This document shows, piece after piece, positions 1-7,684 of a stretch of DNA of 64,000 bases (position 1 is its first letter; each line of letters opens with the position of its first letter). A program made the translations under genes and the position numbers. The DNA lies in NCBI RefSeq assembly GCF_030316135.1, contig NZ_CP128185.1:2356001-2420000 (forward strand). Direction: 5' to 3'. Source of the stretch: Aliiglaciecola sp. LCG003 (GTDB taxonomy: Bacteria > Pseudomonadota > Gammaproteobacteria > Enterobacterales > Alteromonadaceae). The notes under the pieces were generated by a model. It searched no databases, was not told the origin of the DNA, and saw nothing but the letters and a program-made list of their open reading frames with translations.

Positions 1-337
1 TTAAATAAACGCGATCACCAACAAGTTCTCCTTTGTCATTATGATATTCAACCTGAATACCTTCGATTAATTGACGATGAAATGTTTTGTTAGCAACAGC
101 AGTATTGGCGTGATACTGCCTTAACTTCGTTATGGCATCCTCACGAGCCGACTCAGGTATCCCTGAGTTAATGTCTTCTATTGCTTTTCTTAGTCTGCCT
201 AATAGCATGACTTCACTAAGTGAATCTCGCTCTGGTGATGCACTCGTTGGGTCTATTTTAGAACCATGAAGAGTCTGATAGCCGATGCTGTCAAACCACT
301 CCATACATTCTGTTTCTAATTGATCTTCGTTTACCAT
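1..337 (-). CDS. hsdR: Type I restriction enzyme R subunit, N-terminal part (cut by window edge)
   Basis: Begins with an ATG at 337-335 preceded by an AAGGTG ribosome-binding site and runs off the left edge, so about 112 N-terminal residues are visible. They include an opening typical of HsdR (MVNEDQLETECMEWFDSIGY) and the stretch around FHRQLIEGIQVEY that precedes the nuclease domain. In the family this subunit carries the PD-(D/E)XK nuclease and the DEAD-type translocase that pumps and cuts unmethylated DNA. It lies 36 bp downstream of hsdS in the same direction, as expected of an hsdMSR operon. The catalytic domains lie outside the window, so intactness cannot be judged. Confidence 0.9.
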   Translation of the reverse strand, partial: MVNEDQLETECMEWFDSIGYQTLHGSKIDPTSASPERDSLSEVMLLGRLRKAIEDINSGIPESAREDAITKLRQYHANTAVANKTFHRQLIEGIQVEYHNDKGELVGDRVYL

Positions 338-373
338 TTTTACACCTTATTATTCTTTTTATTTCCCTGTGCA

Positions 374-1696
374 TTAACTCGCTTCTTCGAGTAGTTCCTC
401 TGCTTTTTGGATTGCAATCTTGCCTGAGATTAAACGGGGTAGTAGTTTATCTCGGATTTTAGCTAGTGTATTGACCTGTTTTTGGTTAATCAAAACTTTT
501 TCAAAGATTGGCTCTATTAAATCATTAAAATTCTTAAGCAAATCGAATGAAGGTATAACCATCTTTAAATTGGAAAAACTTGTTTTATTCATATTGTCAA
601 AAACAGTCCCATCGTGACTAAAAGCGCTTCGTCCAGACATGGACTTTAATGATAAAAAATAAAAATTAGAAAATTTATCATATGGCAGCAAACTATTGAT
701 TTGCTGATTAGTTTGGCAATTTTCGTGTGCCAAAATTACCAATCCGGGGGTTGCTATACAACTAACCAGTATTGAGCCTTTAGGGAGTGTTTTTTTAGGT
801 TGTGATAGCTCTCCCTTTTTGGATAGGTATTTTGAAGACTTCGTTACTAAAGATTTACCATGCATATCAGGTATTGTTATGAAAGGAATTTCATTGCCAT
901 AATATTCTTCATTTTTAGTACTTGGGGTTTTACCTGTAATTATGTCACCAATTTGCTCCAATTTCTTAACCTCCCACTCCTTCGGAATCATCCCCAATTC
1001 CGACTCATCAAACTCATTTGGGAACAGAGCTTGAATTTCAGGTGAAAGCCCATCAAAAGGTACGCCTTCTGCGTTAGCTTTAACAGGATCGAAATCAACA
1101 AACCATGATTTAAAAATGCGTTGGGCGATCTTTTCCAATGTTGCGTTCATTTGACTATTGTTACGAATGCCCAAATCAATATTTCGTAAAATATCTGCAA
1201 TAGCCACACTTTCTTTAAAGGTAACCTTAGGGCAAGGTACTGAGCAAATAGTAACTGCATTTATATTCGCTTGATTCGCACTTCCTGTAGAATTCGCAAC
1301 TAAATAATCGATGCTCGACTTTTGCTGCAATAGATAAAATATAAAGTCAGGATCTACTTTGTCATCCTTTATCTGTATGCGTCCAACACGCTGATTGATG
1401 TATGCGGCTTTATCATCTTGATAAATCTTGGCTACTCTTCCTACCAAAGATTGAGGCGCATTAGGTCCAGAACCTGTCATAGAGATTAATATGTCACCAG
1501 CATTCGTTTTAAATCTTTCAAGTCCATTGATAACTGAATCTGAAACAAATCCGCAATCAGTGAAGTCTATATGCCCAAATCTAACATTTTTTATCTTTAA
1601 GACTGGATTTCCATCTTTAGAGAAGTCCTTACTTTTAAAGGCATAGCCACCTTGAACATTAATATATTCACCGAGGTTAGTTATTTCATAGCCCAT
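374..1696 (-). CDS. hsdS: Type I restriction-modification specificity subunit
   Basis: A 440-aa HsdS with the usual two-fold layout. The first target-recognition domain covers roughly residues 1-170 and is followed by a conserved helix with IAQRIFKSWFVDFDPV. The second (from about residue 240, EWEVKKLEQIGDIITGKTPS) is followed by the closing helix IRDKLLPRLISGKI. HsdS dictates the bipartite DNA sequence recognised and bridges two HsdM and two HsdR. The start overlaps the end of hsdM by 11 bp, indicating translational coupling. Length is normal and both halves look complete, so specificity should be functional. The recognised sequence cannot be read from the protein alone. Confidence 0.93.
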   Translation of the reverse strand: MGYEITNLGEYINVQGGYAFKSKDFSKDGNPVLKIKNVRFGHIDFTDCGFVSDSVINGLERFKTNAGDILISMTGSGPNAPQSLVGRVAKIYQDDKAAYINQRVGRIQIKDDKVDPDFIFYLLQQKSSIDYLVANSTGSANQANINAVTICSVPCPKVTFKESVAIADILRNIDLGIRNNSQMNATLEKIAQRIFKSWFVDFDPVKANAEGVPFDGLSPEIQALFPNEFDESELGMIPKEWEVKKLEQIGDIITGKTPSTKNEEYYGNEIPFITIPDMHGKSLVTKSSKYLSKKGELSQPKKTLPKGSILVSCIATPGLVILAHENCQTNQQINSLLPYDKFSNFYFLSLKSMSGRSAFSHDGTVFDNMNKTSFSNLKMVIPSFDLLKNFNDLIEPIFEKVLINQKQVNTLAKIRDKLLPRLISGKIAIQKAEELLEEAS

Positions 1697-3257
1697 AACC
1701 TACCTCACGCAAAGATGATTTGATTTTTTCTTCTAATTTTGAACCTTTGTCCATCTGAGTAGATAACAAGTTTGTTAGCATCATCATCTCATCTTCAAAT
1801 GCTTCCTCTTCTTCCATTAAGCCTTCAGAATCAACATATCTTCCACATGAAAGGACATAGTCAGCATTTCTAATATCTTCAGTCGTAGCTGACTTACAAA
1901 AGCCTTCAATGTTCTCGTATGCTCCATTTGATAGATTAGAATTTGCCCAATTATGGTAGGTACTTGCTATTTTTTCTATATCTTTTTCATTAAAATGCCA
2001 TTGAGATCTAGAGCCTTCAATTAATTGCCCAGTATGTCTAACATCTATGAATAGTGTTTCATTTTTTCTAGATTTGTTTTTGTTAATAAATATTAAACAT
2101 GCTGGTATTTGAGTATTGATAAATAATTTACCGGGCAAACTAACAATACACTCTACAATGTCGTCTTCAATGATGCCTTTTCGAATAACATTTTCATTAT
2201 TTGATGTCGAAGTTAACACTCCATTAGCCATTACAATACCAGCACGCCCATTTTCATTCAAATGATGAATCATATGTTGAATCCACGCATAGTTAGCGTT
2301 GCTATTTGAAGGCTCACCATACTTCCAACGAACATCACCTCGAACCTTGCTTGCTCCCCAATCTTCCTGATTGAACGGTGGATTAGCTAAACAATAATCG
2401 GCTCTTAAATCTTTGTGTAAGTCGTTTAAAAGGGTATCACCGTTTGATTCGCCTAAGTCGAAGTCGATGCCACGGATGATCAAGTTCATCGCAGCCAGCT
2501 TCCAAGTGGTATGAGTATACTCCTGACCGTATACTGAAATGTCACCACGTTGACCACCATGAGATTCCATGAACTTTTCAGACCATACAACCATACCAGC
2601 CGAACCGATAGCTGGCTCATATAGCTGGCCTTTGTGTGGAGCTACGATCTCAACGAGTACCTTCACAATTGAATCAACAGTATAGAACGCACCAGCGCCT
2701 TTACCTTCTGCTAATGCAAACTTACCTAAGAAGTATTCGTAAGCTTGACCTAGTACGTCAGCCGCTTTGTGATCTTTGCTATTGAAGCCAATTTTTGAGA
2801 ATAATTCGATTAACTCACCGAATTTGGCAGGTGGAAGCTTTAATAGACTGAAGCCTCTGTATAGCAAGCCTTTAACTTTAGGGTTAGCTTTTTCGATTTC
2901 ACCCATTGCTTCATCAAGGATCTTAGCAATATTGGTATCTTTAGCTTGCTTGGCGACATGTTCCCAACGAGCATTTTCAGGAACCCAGAATACGTTTTCA
3001 GCGTTGTATTCATCACGATCATTAATGATAGCTAGACGGTCTTCTTCATCTTCCTCGTAATAATCTTCATTATTTGGATCTGCTGTCCATTCTTCTAAAT
3101 TTTTCTGCATTTCAACGAATGAGTCAGAAACATATTTTAAAAAGAGAAGACCTAAAACGGGGTGCTTGTATTCGCCCGGTTCTAATGCACCGCGCAATTT
3201 AACGGCTGATTGCCAAAGCATTTCGAAGAAATCTTTACCGCCTATATTTTTTACCAT
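1686..3257 (-). CDS. hsdM: Type I restriction-modification DNA methyltransferase subunit
   Basis: A 523-aa N6-adenine methyltransferase. It has the HsdM N-terminal helical domain (residues 1-150), the region GAFYTVDSIVKVLVEI, an AdoMet-binding loop EPAIGSAGM near residues 214-222, and the catalytic motif NPPF at about 292-295. As part of the M2S complex it methylates the host recognition site and, with HsdR, forms the restriction enzyme. It is the first gene of the hsdM-hsdS-hsdR operon. A perfect 8-1-8 palindrome sits about 30 bp upstream, and a ribbon-helix-helix gene is divergently arranged. The whole locus is island cargo, consistent with a defence function. Confidence 0.95.
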   Translation of the reverse strand: MVKNIGGKDFFEMLWQSAVKLRGALEPGEYKHPVLGLLFLKYVSDSFVEMQKNLEEWTADPNNEDYYEEDEEDRLAIINDRDEYNAENVFWVPENARWEHVAKQAKDTNIAKILDEAMGEIEKANPKVKGLLYRGFSLLKLPPAKFGELIELFSKIGFNSKDHKAADVLGQAYEYFLGKFALAEGKGAGAFYTVDSIVKVLVEIVAPHKGQLYEPAIGSAGMVVWSEKFMESHGGQRGDISVYGQEYTHTTWKLAAMNLIIRGIDFDLGESNGDTLLNDLHKDLRADYCLANPPFNQEDWGASKVRGDVRWKYGEPSNSNANYAWIQHMIHHLNENGRAGIVMANGVLTSTSNNENVIRKGIIEDDIVECIVSLPGKLFINTQIPACLIFINKNKSRKNETLFIDVRHTGQLIEGSRSQWHFNEKDIEKIASTYHNWANSNLSNGAYENIEGFCKSATTEDIRNADYVLSCGRYVDSEGLMEEEEAFEDEMMMLTNLLSTQMDKGSKLEEKIKSSLREVGYGL

Positions 3258-3288
3258 AAGAAACTTTACCTTTTGTTTGTGCTATGAC

Positions 3289-3305
3289 ATTAAATCCGAT
3301 TTAAT
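3289..3305. promoter_or_regulatory. 17-bp palindrome upstream of hsdM
   Basis: ATTAAATC-C-GATTTAAT is a perfect 8-1-8 inverted repeat, 32 bp upstream of the hsdM start in the divergent hsdM/RHH intergenic region. The position suits an operator controlling restriction-modification expression. The binding protein is unknown; the adjacent ribbon-helix-helix protein is a candidate. Confidence 0.5.
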
Positions 3306-3381
3306 CTTATTAAGTCACAGTAACTTAAATTCTTTTTTACTGCCAATTACATTACAAAATTAAGCTTGTTATGTCAAGTAA

Positions 3382-3398
3382 TGTTATGTAACATAACA
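3382..3398. promoter_or_regulatory. 17-bp palindrome upstream of the RHH gene
   Basis: TGTTATGT-A-ACATAACA is a perfect 8-1-8 inverted repeat, 40 bp upstream of the RHH start at 3438. It has the same 8-1-8 geometry as the palindrome before hsdM but a different sequence. It shares the outer TGTTA/TAACA bases with the TGTTAC-N3-GTAACA sites further left to right in the island. Probable operator or promoter element. Confidence 0.5.
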
Positions 3399-3437
3399 AA
3401 TGTATTTAATAAAATTAATAATATTGGAAATCTTATT

Positions 3438-3602
3438 ATGGCTGTTGGTAAATCAGGTCGTGTAGTTGTCGAAATTGACCCTGAACTAAAAGAGCAATTG
3501 CATAAAGCAATAAAGATGCAAGGCAAGACTTTAAAAGAGTGGTTTGAAGAAAAGGTTAAGCAAGACTTTCCAAATTTAAAGTCGAGTGCCGATAAAGAGT
3601 AA
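3438..3602 (+). CDS. Small ribbon-helix-helix (Arc/CopG-like) DNA-binding protein
   Basis: A 54-aa protein starting at ATG 3438, chosen because a GGAA motif lies upstream and the RHH fold begins immediately. A further-upstream start at 3366 would add 24 residues running through the palindrome at 3382-3398. The strand GRVVVEIDPELKEQLHKA followed by KTLKEWFEEKVKQDF matches the beta-strand, helix, helix layout of MetJ/Arc repressors. It is transcribed divergently from hsdM. A role as regulator of the restriction-modification genes or of the neighbouring palindromes is an inference. Confidence 0.7.
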   Translation: MAVGKSGRVVVEIDPELKEQLHKAIKMQGKTLKEWFEEKVKQDFPNLKSSADKE

Positions 3603-3609
3603 AACTATC

Positions 3610-3651
3610 TCTGAATTAAATGTTACGTGGTAACAGTAATTTTAATTCAGA
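3610..3651. promoter_or_regulatory. Nested palindrome containing a TGTTAC-N3-GTAACA site
   Basis: The outer arms TCTGAATTAAA (3610-3620) and TTTAATTCAGA (3641-3651) are a perfect 11-bp inverted repeat. Between them lies TGTTACGTGGTAACA (3621-3635), a complete copy of the island's 5-3-5 palindrome. It starts 8 bp after the RHH stop codon, between two convergent genes, so it may act as terminator, as operator, or both. No run of T follows on the plus strand. Confidence 0.5.
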
Positions 3652-3717
3652 AACTTTTATAAGTATGAATAAATTCAATTAATGACTAGGGCTGTATAAA
3701 CCTATAGTAAAATTGAA

Positions 3718-3738
3718 GCTTGGCTCCAAGGGCCAAGC
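3718..3738 (-). terminator. Weak hairpin downstream of the Phd-like gene
   Basis: GCTTGGC and GCCAAGC form a 7-bp stem around a 7-nt loop. Read on the minus strand it is followed by TTCAATTTT, so it could end transcription of the Phd-like gene whose stop is at 3776. The T tract is interrupted, so efficiency is uncertain. Confidence 0.4.
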
Positions 3739-3750
3739 GAGGAATGATAA

Positions 3751-3774
3751 TAACATTTAATGTTACCATTTAAC
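3751..3774. promoter_or_regulatory. Overlapping palindromes: TAACATT-T-AATGTTA and an imperfect 5-3-5 site
   Basis: A perfect 7-1-7 inverted repeat covers 3751-3765. It overlaps GTTAC-CAT-TTAAC (3762-3774), a one-mismatch copy of the GTTAC-N3-GTAAC palindrome. It abuts the stop codon of the Phd-like gene. A binding site is likely by similarity to the other copies, but no gene start lies directly downstream. Confidence 0.4.
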
Positions 3775-3775
3775 G

Positions 3776-3964
3776 CTAATTGTTATGTAAGCTTGTGCTA
3801 ATGCTATGACTACTCAGAAACTTTATAGTTTCTTTATACTCTTCAGCAGAAATCATAACAGCAACACGTTTACCATCTTCCATAATTTGAACATGCTCAT
3901 TGTGTATTTTAGATAGCATCTCATCAAAAGTATTTTCAACATCTCGAACATCTAAAGTTTTCAT
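3776..3964 (-). CDS. Phd/YefM-like antitoxin, no partner toxin seen
   Basis: A 62-aa protein with the Phd/YefM pattern: an opening MKTLDVRDVENTFDEMLSKI, a central VQIMEDGKRVAVMISAEEYKE strand-helix and a short C-terminal tail. These proteins normally neutralise a Doc, YoeB or similar toxin and repress their own operon. A strong GGGGGAA ribosome-binding site precedes the ATG, and a 5-3-5 palindrome lies 21 bp upstream of it. No toxin-sized reading frame follows within the 173 bp before the convergent RHH gene. It may therefore be an orphan, act as a stand-alone repressor, or counter a toxin encoded elsewhere. Confidence 0.65.
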   Translation of the reverse strand: MKTLDVRDVENTFDEMLSKIHNEHVQIMEDGKRVAVMISAEEYKETIKFLSSHSISTSLHNN

Positions 3965-3984
3965 TATTCCCCCATTTAATTTTT

Positions 3985-3997
3985 GTTAGTAGGTAAC
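3985..3997. promoter_or_regulatory. 5-3-5 palindrome before the Phd-like gene
   Basis: GTTAG-TAG-GTAAC has one mismatch to the GTTAC-N3-GTAAC consensus. It lies 21 bp upstream of the Phd-like ATG (minus strand), the same position as the site before the next gene. Likely operator overlapping the promoter. Confidence 0.5.
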
Positions 3998-3999
3998 AT

Positions 4000-4398
4000 T
4001 TAATTTGATTCTTTATCATTTTTATCAATCTCAACGTCAATACGCATAAATGCTTTATCATCTACAAATGCCACTTCACCAACTTTAAGTTCTTCTAGTT
4101 CAAAAGGTAGTCTACTGATATTTTCGTGAGCTAATGTTACGCCTTTAAACTTCCTATTTGCTCTATCTTTTCTAGCCACAATTTCACTCGCTTTAATAGT
4201 TTTATTCACATGCTTAGAAGACTGCTGAGGTAATGCGACAACAGAATCACAGCTATTGCAAACTGCGACCAGTACATTCTCAACCATAGCTGAATTATCA
4301 CTTAGTGCTACGTCACGTTTCATAAATGTTGTATCAACAACAGATTCGCATTTATGACATATTGCTTTGCTATTATCACCTGCTTTTGCAGTTTTCAT
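4000..4398 (-). CDS. Small protein with paired CxxC motifs (zinc-ribbon-like), function unknown
   Basis: A 132-aa protein. CHKC near residue 15 and CNSC near residue 48 form a four-cysteine zinc-ribbon layout, loosely like the N-terminal domain of MqsA-type antitoxins. A basic stretch (about residues 65-85, rich in K and R) and a C-terminal beta-rich part follow. I do not recognise the family. It has its own perfect 5-3-5 palindrome 19 bp upstream of the ATG, so it is probably a separate transcription unit under the same control as its neighbours. A regulatory, DNA- or protein-binding role is the most that can be inferred. Confidence 0.55.
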   Translation of the reverse strand: MKTAKAGDNSKAICHKCESVVDTTFMKRDVALSDNSAMVENVLVAVCNSCDSVVALPQQSSKHVNKTIKASEIVARKDRANRKFKGVTLAHENISRLPFELEELKVGEVAFVDDKAFMRIDVEIDKNDKESN

Positions 4399-4416
4399 AA
4401 CTACTCAATTATTTAT

Positions 4417-4429
4417 GTTACATGGTAAC
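4417..4429. promoter_or_regulatory. 5-3-5 palindrome before the zinc-ribbon gene
   Basis: GTTAC-ATG-GTAAC is a perfect 5-3-5 inverted repeat, 19 bp upstream of the start at 4398 (minus strand) and just past the stop of the upstream gene at 4431. The spacing places it over the expected promoter, which suits a repressor operator. Confidence 0.55.
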
Positions 4430-4430
4430 G

Positions 4431-4817
4431 TTAATCTTTATTAAAACTATTCAGTTCAGATTTAAGTTTTTGAATAGCTCTAATCTTGTTAAACGACTGA
4501 TACTTCTCATTGTTGTAGCTAGCAGTAGTACCAGTTGGCTTGTGGGTAACAGATACACCTTTCACAGCACTACCAATAGTGTCATGAGGTGAAGCACAAG
4601 TATCAAACTGTAGGTCTTCCTGCTTAACATTCATTGATTTCAATAAGCTTAAATACTCCATTGTATCCGTATCGCAATCAAGATGCTCTTCACATCTCAT
4701 CATTATCATTTTTCTAATTCCGCCCTGTTTATCCAATGACGGGGTAATAATTTCTGTTTTGATATTAATATGTTTCTTGTGACATGCAGAGCATTCTTCA
4801 TCTTTAATTTCTGTCAT
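4431..4817 (-). CDS. Small cysteine-rich protein, function unknown
   Basis: A 128-aa protein opening with a CSACHKKH motif and a second Cys/His group about 35 residues later (MMRCEEHLDCD), suggesting metal binding. The C-terminal half is hydrophilic and ends in a helical KxRAIQKLKSELNSF stretch. The start overlaps the end of the preceding 187-aa gene by 14 bp, so the two are translationally coupled and probably act together. I do not recognise the family. Its zinc-finger-like look parallels the following gene, but sequence similarity between the two is not obvious. Confidence 0.5.
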   Translation of the reverse strand: MTEIKDEECSACHKKHINIKTEIITPSLDKQGGIRKMIMMRCEEHLDCDTDTMEYLSLLKSMNVKQEDLQFDTCASPHDTIGSAVKGVSVTHKPTGTTASYNNEKYQSFNKIRAIQKLKSELNSFNKD

Positions 4818-5367
4818 TGTGTTTCCTAAGTTCGAATACCTTATTTGCTAACTCATTCCAGCTCTTAGCATTTAATAAATTTTTAAGATGCAATAACTTC
4901 ATATAGGCATCATAACTGAATTCAATTTGTCTGGAATCACTATTAGCTTTTTTATACTCTTGCTGTCTTAAGCGGCTGTTATATCGCTTCCAAAGTCGAT
5001 CTGGCAGCTTACTAATGACAGATTGAAACTCTTCTATATCTTCAGCCTTAACGACAGGAATTCGTCCCTTAAGTTCGTCAATTACCGCTTGAATTTCTGA
5101 CTTACTTTTTGAGGAACTATTAACAGATTCTATTTTTTTATTAACATTTCCAAAGCTTTCTAGCAATCTATCTTTATTACCAGTTGTTTTTGAAAGTCTA
5201 TCATGAAGGTTGTTTAAATAGTCAGTGAAGTATTTTTCCTCATCATACGTATCTAATGAACCAAATAACTGCTTGAAATACTGTGGATTGTGATAAAAAT
5301 CCATAACAATTTGAATGATTTTATCTTCACTCATCTGGCGAGCCGGGCGACCACGTTTACTACTCAT
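4804..5367 (-). CDS. Putative DNA-binding protein with AT-hook-like N-terminus
   Basis: A 187-aa protein. The start at 5367 is chosen because AAAAGGA precedes that ATG and the protein then opens with MSSKRGRPARQ, an RGRP AT-hook-like motif; an earlier start at 5397 lacks a ribosome-binding site. The middle is helical and charged. The C-terminus (RQIEFSYDAYMKLLHLKNLL) has a strand followed by helices, resembling a ribbon-helix-helix end. Two palindromes of the island family precede it, so it is a candidate autoregulator of this palindrome network. Family not recognised. Confidence 0.5.
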   Translation of the reverse strand: MSSKRGRPARQMSEDKIIQIVMDFYHNPQYFKQLFGSLDTYDEEKYFTDYLNNLHDRLSKTTGNKDRLLESFGNVNKKIESVNSSSKSKSEIQAVIDELKGRIPVVKAEDIEEFQSVISKLPDRLWKRYNSRLRQQEYKKANSDSRQIEFSYDAYMKLLHLKNLLNAKSWNELANKVFELRKHNDRN

Positions 5368-5415
5368 GTAGATTCCTTTTAAAAAATAATACAACATTAT
5401 AGTCGATTATTTATT

Positions 5416-5453
5416 GTTACCAAGTAACTTTAAAAAACATATTACCGGGTAAT
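5416..5453. promoter_or_regulatory. Tandem 5-3-5 palindromes, 25 bp apart
   Basis: GTTAC-CAA-GTAAC (5416-5428) and ATTAC-CGG-GTAAT (5441-5453) are each perfect 5-3-5 inverted repeats, with starts 25 bp apart. They lie 49 and 74 bp upstream of the ATG at 5367. The tandem arrangement resembles a cooperative repressor site at the head of the small-gene cluster. Confidence 0.55.
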
Positions 5454-5509
5454 AAAAAGCATTTTTATTTAGCAAGTTTGGGGTGGTTCAAGTGAATAAG
5501 TTAGAGCAG

Positions 5510-7684
5510 CTAAAAAAGTGAGTTTAAAATATACCTTAAGCCCGTTTTACGCTTTTCTGTTGCCCCTTTCTTTCGCATCGCTTTTTCAAAAAAAGATTTA
5601 GGTCCCACAAGATGCACTTCTTTTTCTGCCCTTGTTATTGCCGTATATATCCAGTTTCTATCTACACCTACAGAGTCAATGATTGGGACAATTATTCGCT
5701 TGAATTGACTGCCTTGAGCTTTATGCAAACTCATGCAATACGCAAGTTCTACTGTCTTAATTATATCGTGATACAATTTGATTTTTTGGTTGCTGTCAGC
5801 CAATAGAACCTCTCCTAGATGTCTACCATCAGCTTGAGTAATTAATTTACCAACAGTTCCATTTTGTACATCTAACTCAAAATTGTTTTTTGTAAAAATA
5901 ACTGGGTCATTAATTTTCAATGGTGAATTAACATACTGATCGAGGAACGGATATCTCAAATTATCACTATCCAAATTTGTAGCTTTCTGGCAAAGTTCAT
6001 TTAGAATGTTTATTCCCGCTATCTCTGGGGTATATGCTGGAGAAACTATTTGACTCCCCTTTGGTTGCAGTTCATATAATTCAACACATAATTTATTTAT
6101 CTGCTCTATTTCCACACAATGAAAATGTACATTACCATAGCTCAATTTGCTTGGTATTATTCCTTTCGCAATTAAATTACTATACTCAGGTATTCCGCTG
6201 CTTTTTTCTTGCCTCTTAACTGCGTCAAGCTTACAGTTTGTCACCCTTCTACTGTAGATTAGATCGTTTAATATTAAACCGAGGTCTATAGGTGGTAATT
6301 GATTTGGATCTCCAACGAGTAATATGCGGGTGTCAGGGTTTATATGATTTATCAGCTTAAACATTGTCGAAACGTCTAACATAGACGCTTCATCAATTAT
6401 CAAAACATTCTCTTTCTCATGACTCAATAAATTGGGTTCAATGGGTTTGTCATGTAATAGCCTTGCAATCGTGGTACTTTTATAGCCAGTAGATTCAAAC
6501 ATCCTTTTTGCTGCACGACCTGATAATGCAGCACAGTGAGGTAAGATATTTAATACTTTATATCCTGCAAGAATTGCCTTAAGTACTGAAGTTTTTCCTG
6601 TTCCAGCCCCTCCAGAAACAATACATATTTTAGATTTTAATGCTTTATATATTGCCCTAACCTGACCTAGCGATAACTTGAAAGGTAATGTCTTTAATGC
6701 GCACCTAAACGCAAGTTTAAATTTAGCGTTTTCTAATTCACTAGGTTTCCATTCAGTTAAGTATTTAACTCTTAGAGCTATTGATTTTTCTTTAACATAT
6801 GATGCTGATGCTTGGTAAGTTTCTTGCTCTCTGTTGAATATAACTACCTTTTTATAAGATTGTTTCTGAACACATTCAAATGCTTTAGAGACGAGAGCGC
6901 TACTCTTTAGTAGTACTTCTAACCTTCTTGTTAAATTACTCTTACTTGCTACCGTGTGCCCCGATTTTTCATGCTGTTGAATAGCGTGATGAAAAGCAGC
7001 TGTTAACCTTCTATCATCATCGTTAGCGATATCAAATTTTTCTTTCGCAATGTGATCAACGGTTGAAAAGTCCAAATCGAATATTGACAGTACATAAGGA
7101 TTATTATTTATTTGCTCAAACGTTTCCTTGCCATGATATTTTAGCAGACGTTGTTGGATTGGAATTGGTATTCCAATTTCTACAAGCCATTGTGCATATT
7201 TAAGATTAGAGTACTTTTTAAAGCCATCAATTAGCTTTTTTACTTTGGTATTGCTTAATTTCTTACTAAGAAGCTCTTCATTCTTGTCATAAACATGTTT
7301 ATAGATATTGTTACCAAAATCCCCCCATATACTCCTTGCCGTGTCTGCGGATATCCCTTTAAAGCTGGGTTCACGATCAAGTAACCAAACAAAACCTTCT
7401 TCATCATCAGGCATGACAAAACACAAACTTTCTGGGTTTTCATAATAGCGATGAAGTTTATTATAATTACCAACCTTGTCCTCTGAATACCCTTCTACGT
7501 TCCAGTGTTGCCCAATCAGTGGCTCAAGAGGAACTAGACTATTTTTTACATTAATAAAAACAATTCGCTTGCGGTCTCCATTATAATTACCTTTTTCAAT
7601 TGGCACACCGCTAAATGAAAGCAGCTTTTCATCGCACTGATAAATTTGAGTTACGCGAATTAAAAGGCTTGTTTTATTAATCAA
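5510..7684 (-). CDS. RecD-like SF1 DNA helicase of the island
   Basis: A 724-aa protein. The N-terminal 330 residues are unlike standard RecD. The helicase core then follows: Walker A SGGAGTGKTS near residue 357-366, Walker B IIDEASML near 430, GDPNQLPP, and a UvrD-like C-terminal module with LHKAQGSQF and YTAITRAEK. This order matches RecD2/TraA-type 5'-3' helicases. It is the last gene of the island's mobility operon and its start overlaps the stop of the 163-aa gene by 4 bp. A role in processing or replicating the element's DNA during transfer or integration is inferred from context; a defence role is an alternative. Confidence 0.85.
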   Translation of the reverse strand: MINKTSLLIRVTQIYQCDEKLLSFSGVPIEKGNYNGDRKRIVFINVKNSLVPLEPLIGQHWNVEGYSEDKVGNYNKLHRYYENPESLCFVMPDDEEGFVWLLDREPSFKGISADTARSIWGDFGNNIYKHVYDKNEELLSKKLSNTKVKKLIDGFKKYSNLKYAQWLVEIGIPIPIQQRLLKYHGKETFEQINNNPYVLSIFDLDFSTVDHIAKEKFDIANDDDRRLTAAFHHAIQQHEKSGHTVASKSNLTRRLEVLLKSSALVSKAFECVQKQSYKKVVIFNREQETYQASASYVKEKSIALRVKYLTEWKPSELENAKFKLAFRCALKTLPFKLSLGQVRAIYKALKSKICIVSGGAGTGKTSVLKAILAGYKVLNILPHCAALSGRAAKRMFESTGYKSTTIARLLHDKPIEPNLLSHEKENVLIIDEASMLDVSTMFKLINHINPDTRILLVGDPNQLPPIDLGLILNDLIYSRRVTNCKLDAVKRQEKSSGIPEYSNLIAKGIIPSKLSYGNVHFHCVEIEQINKLCVELYELQPKGSQIVSPAYTPEIAGINILNELCQKATNLDSDNLRYPFLDQYVNSPLKINDPVIFTKNNFELDVQNGTVGKLITQADGRHLGEVLLADSNQKIKLYHDIIKTVELAYCMSLHKAQGSQFKRIIVPIIDSVGVDRNWIYTAITRAEKEVHLVGPKSFFEKAMRKKGATEKRKTGLRYILNSLF

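Noticed and set aside
3603-3775. Small toxin gene next to the Phd-like antitoxin
   Set aside because: The longest frames here are only a few codons; the space is occupied by palindromes and a hairpin.
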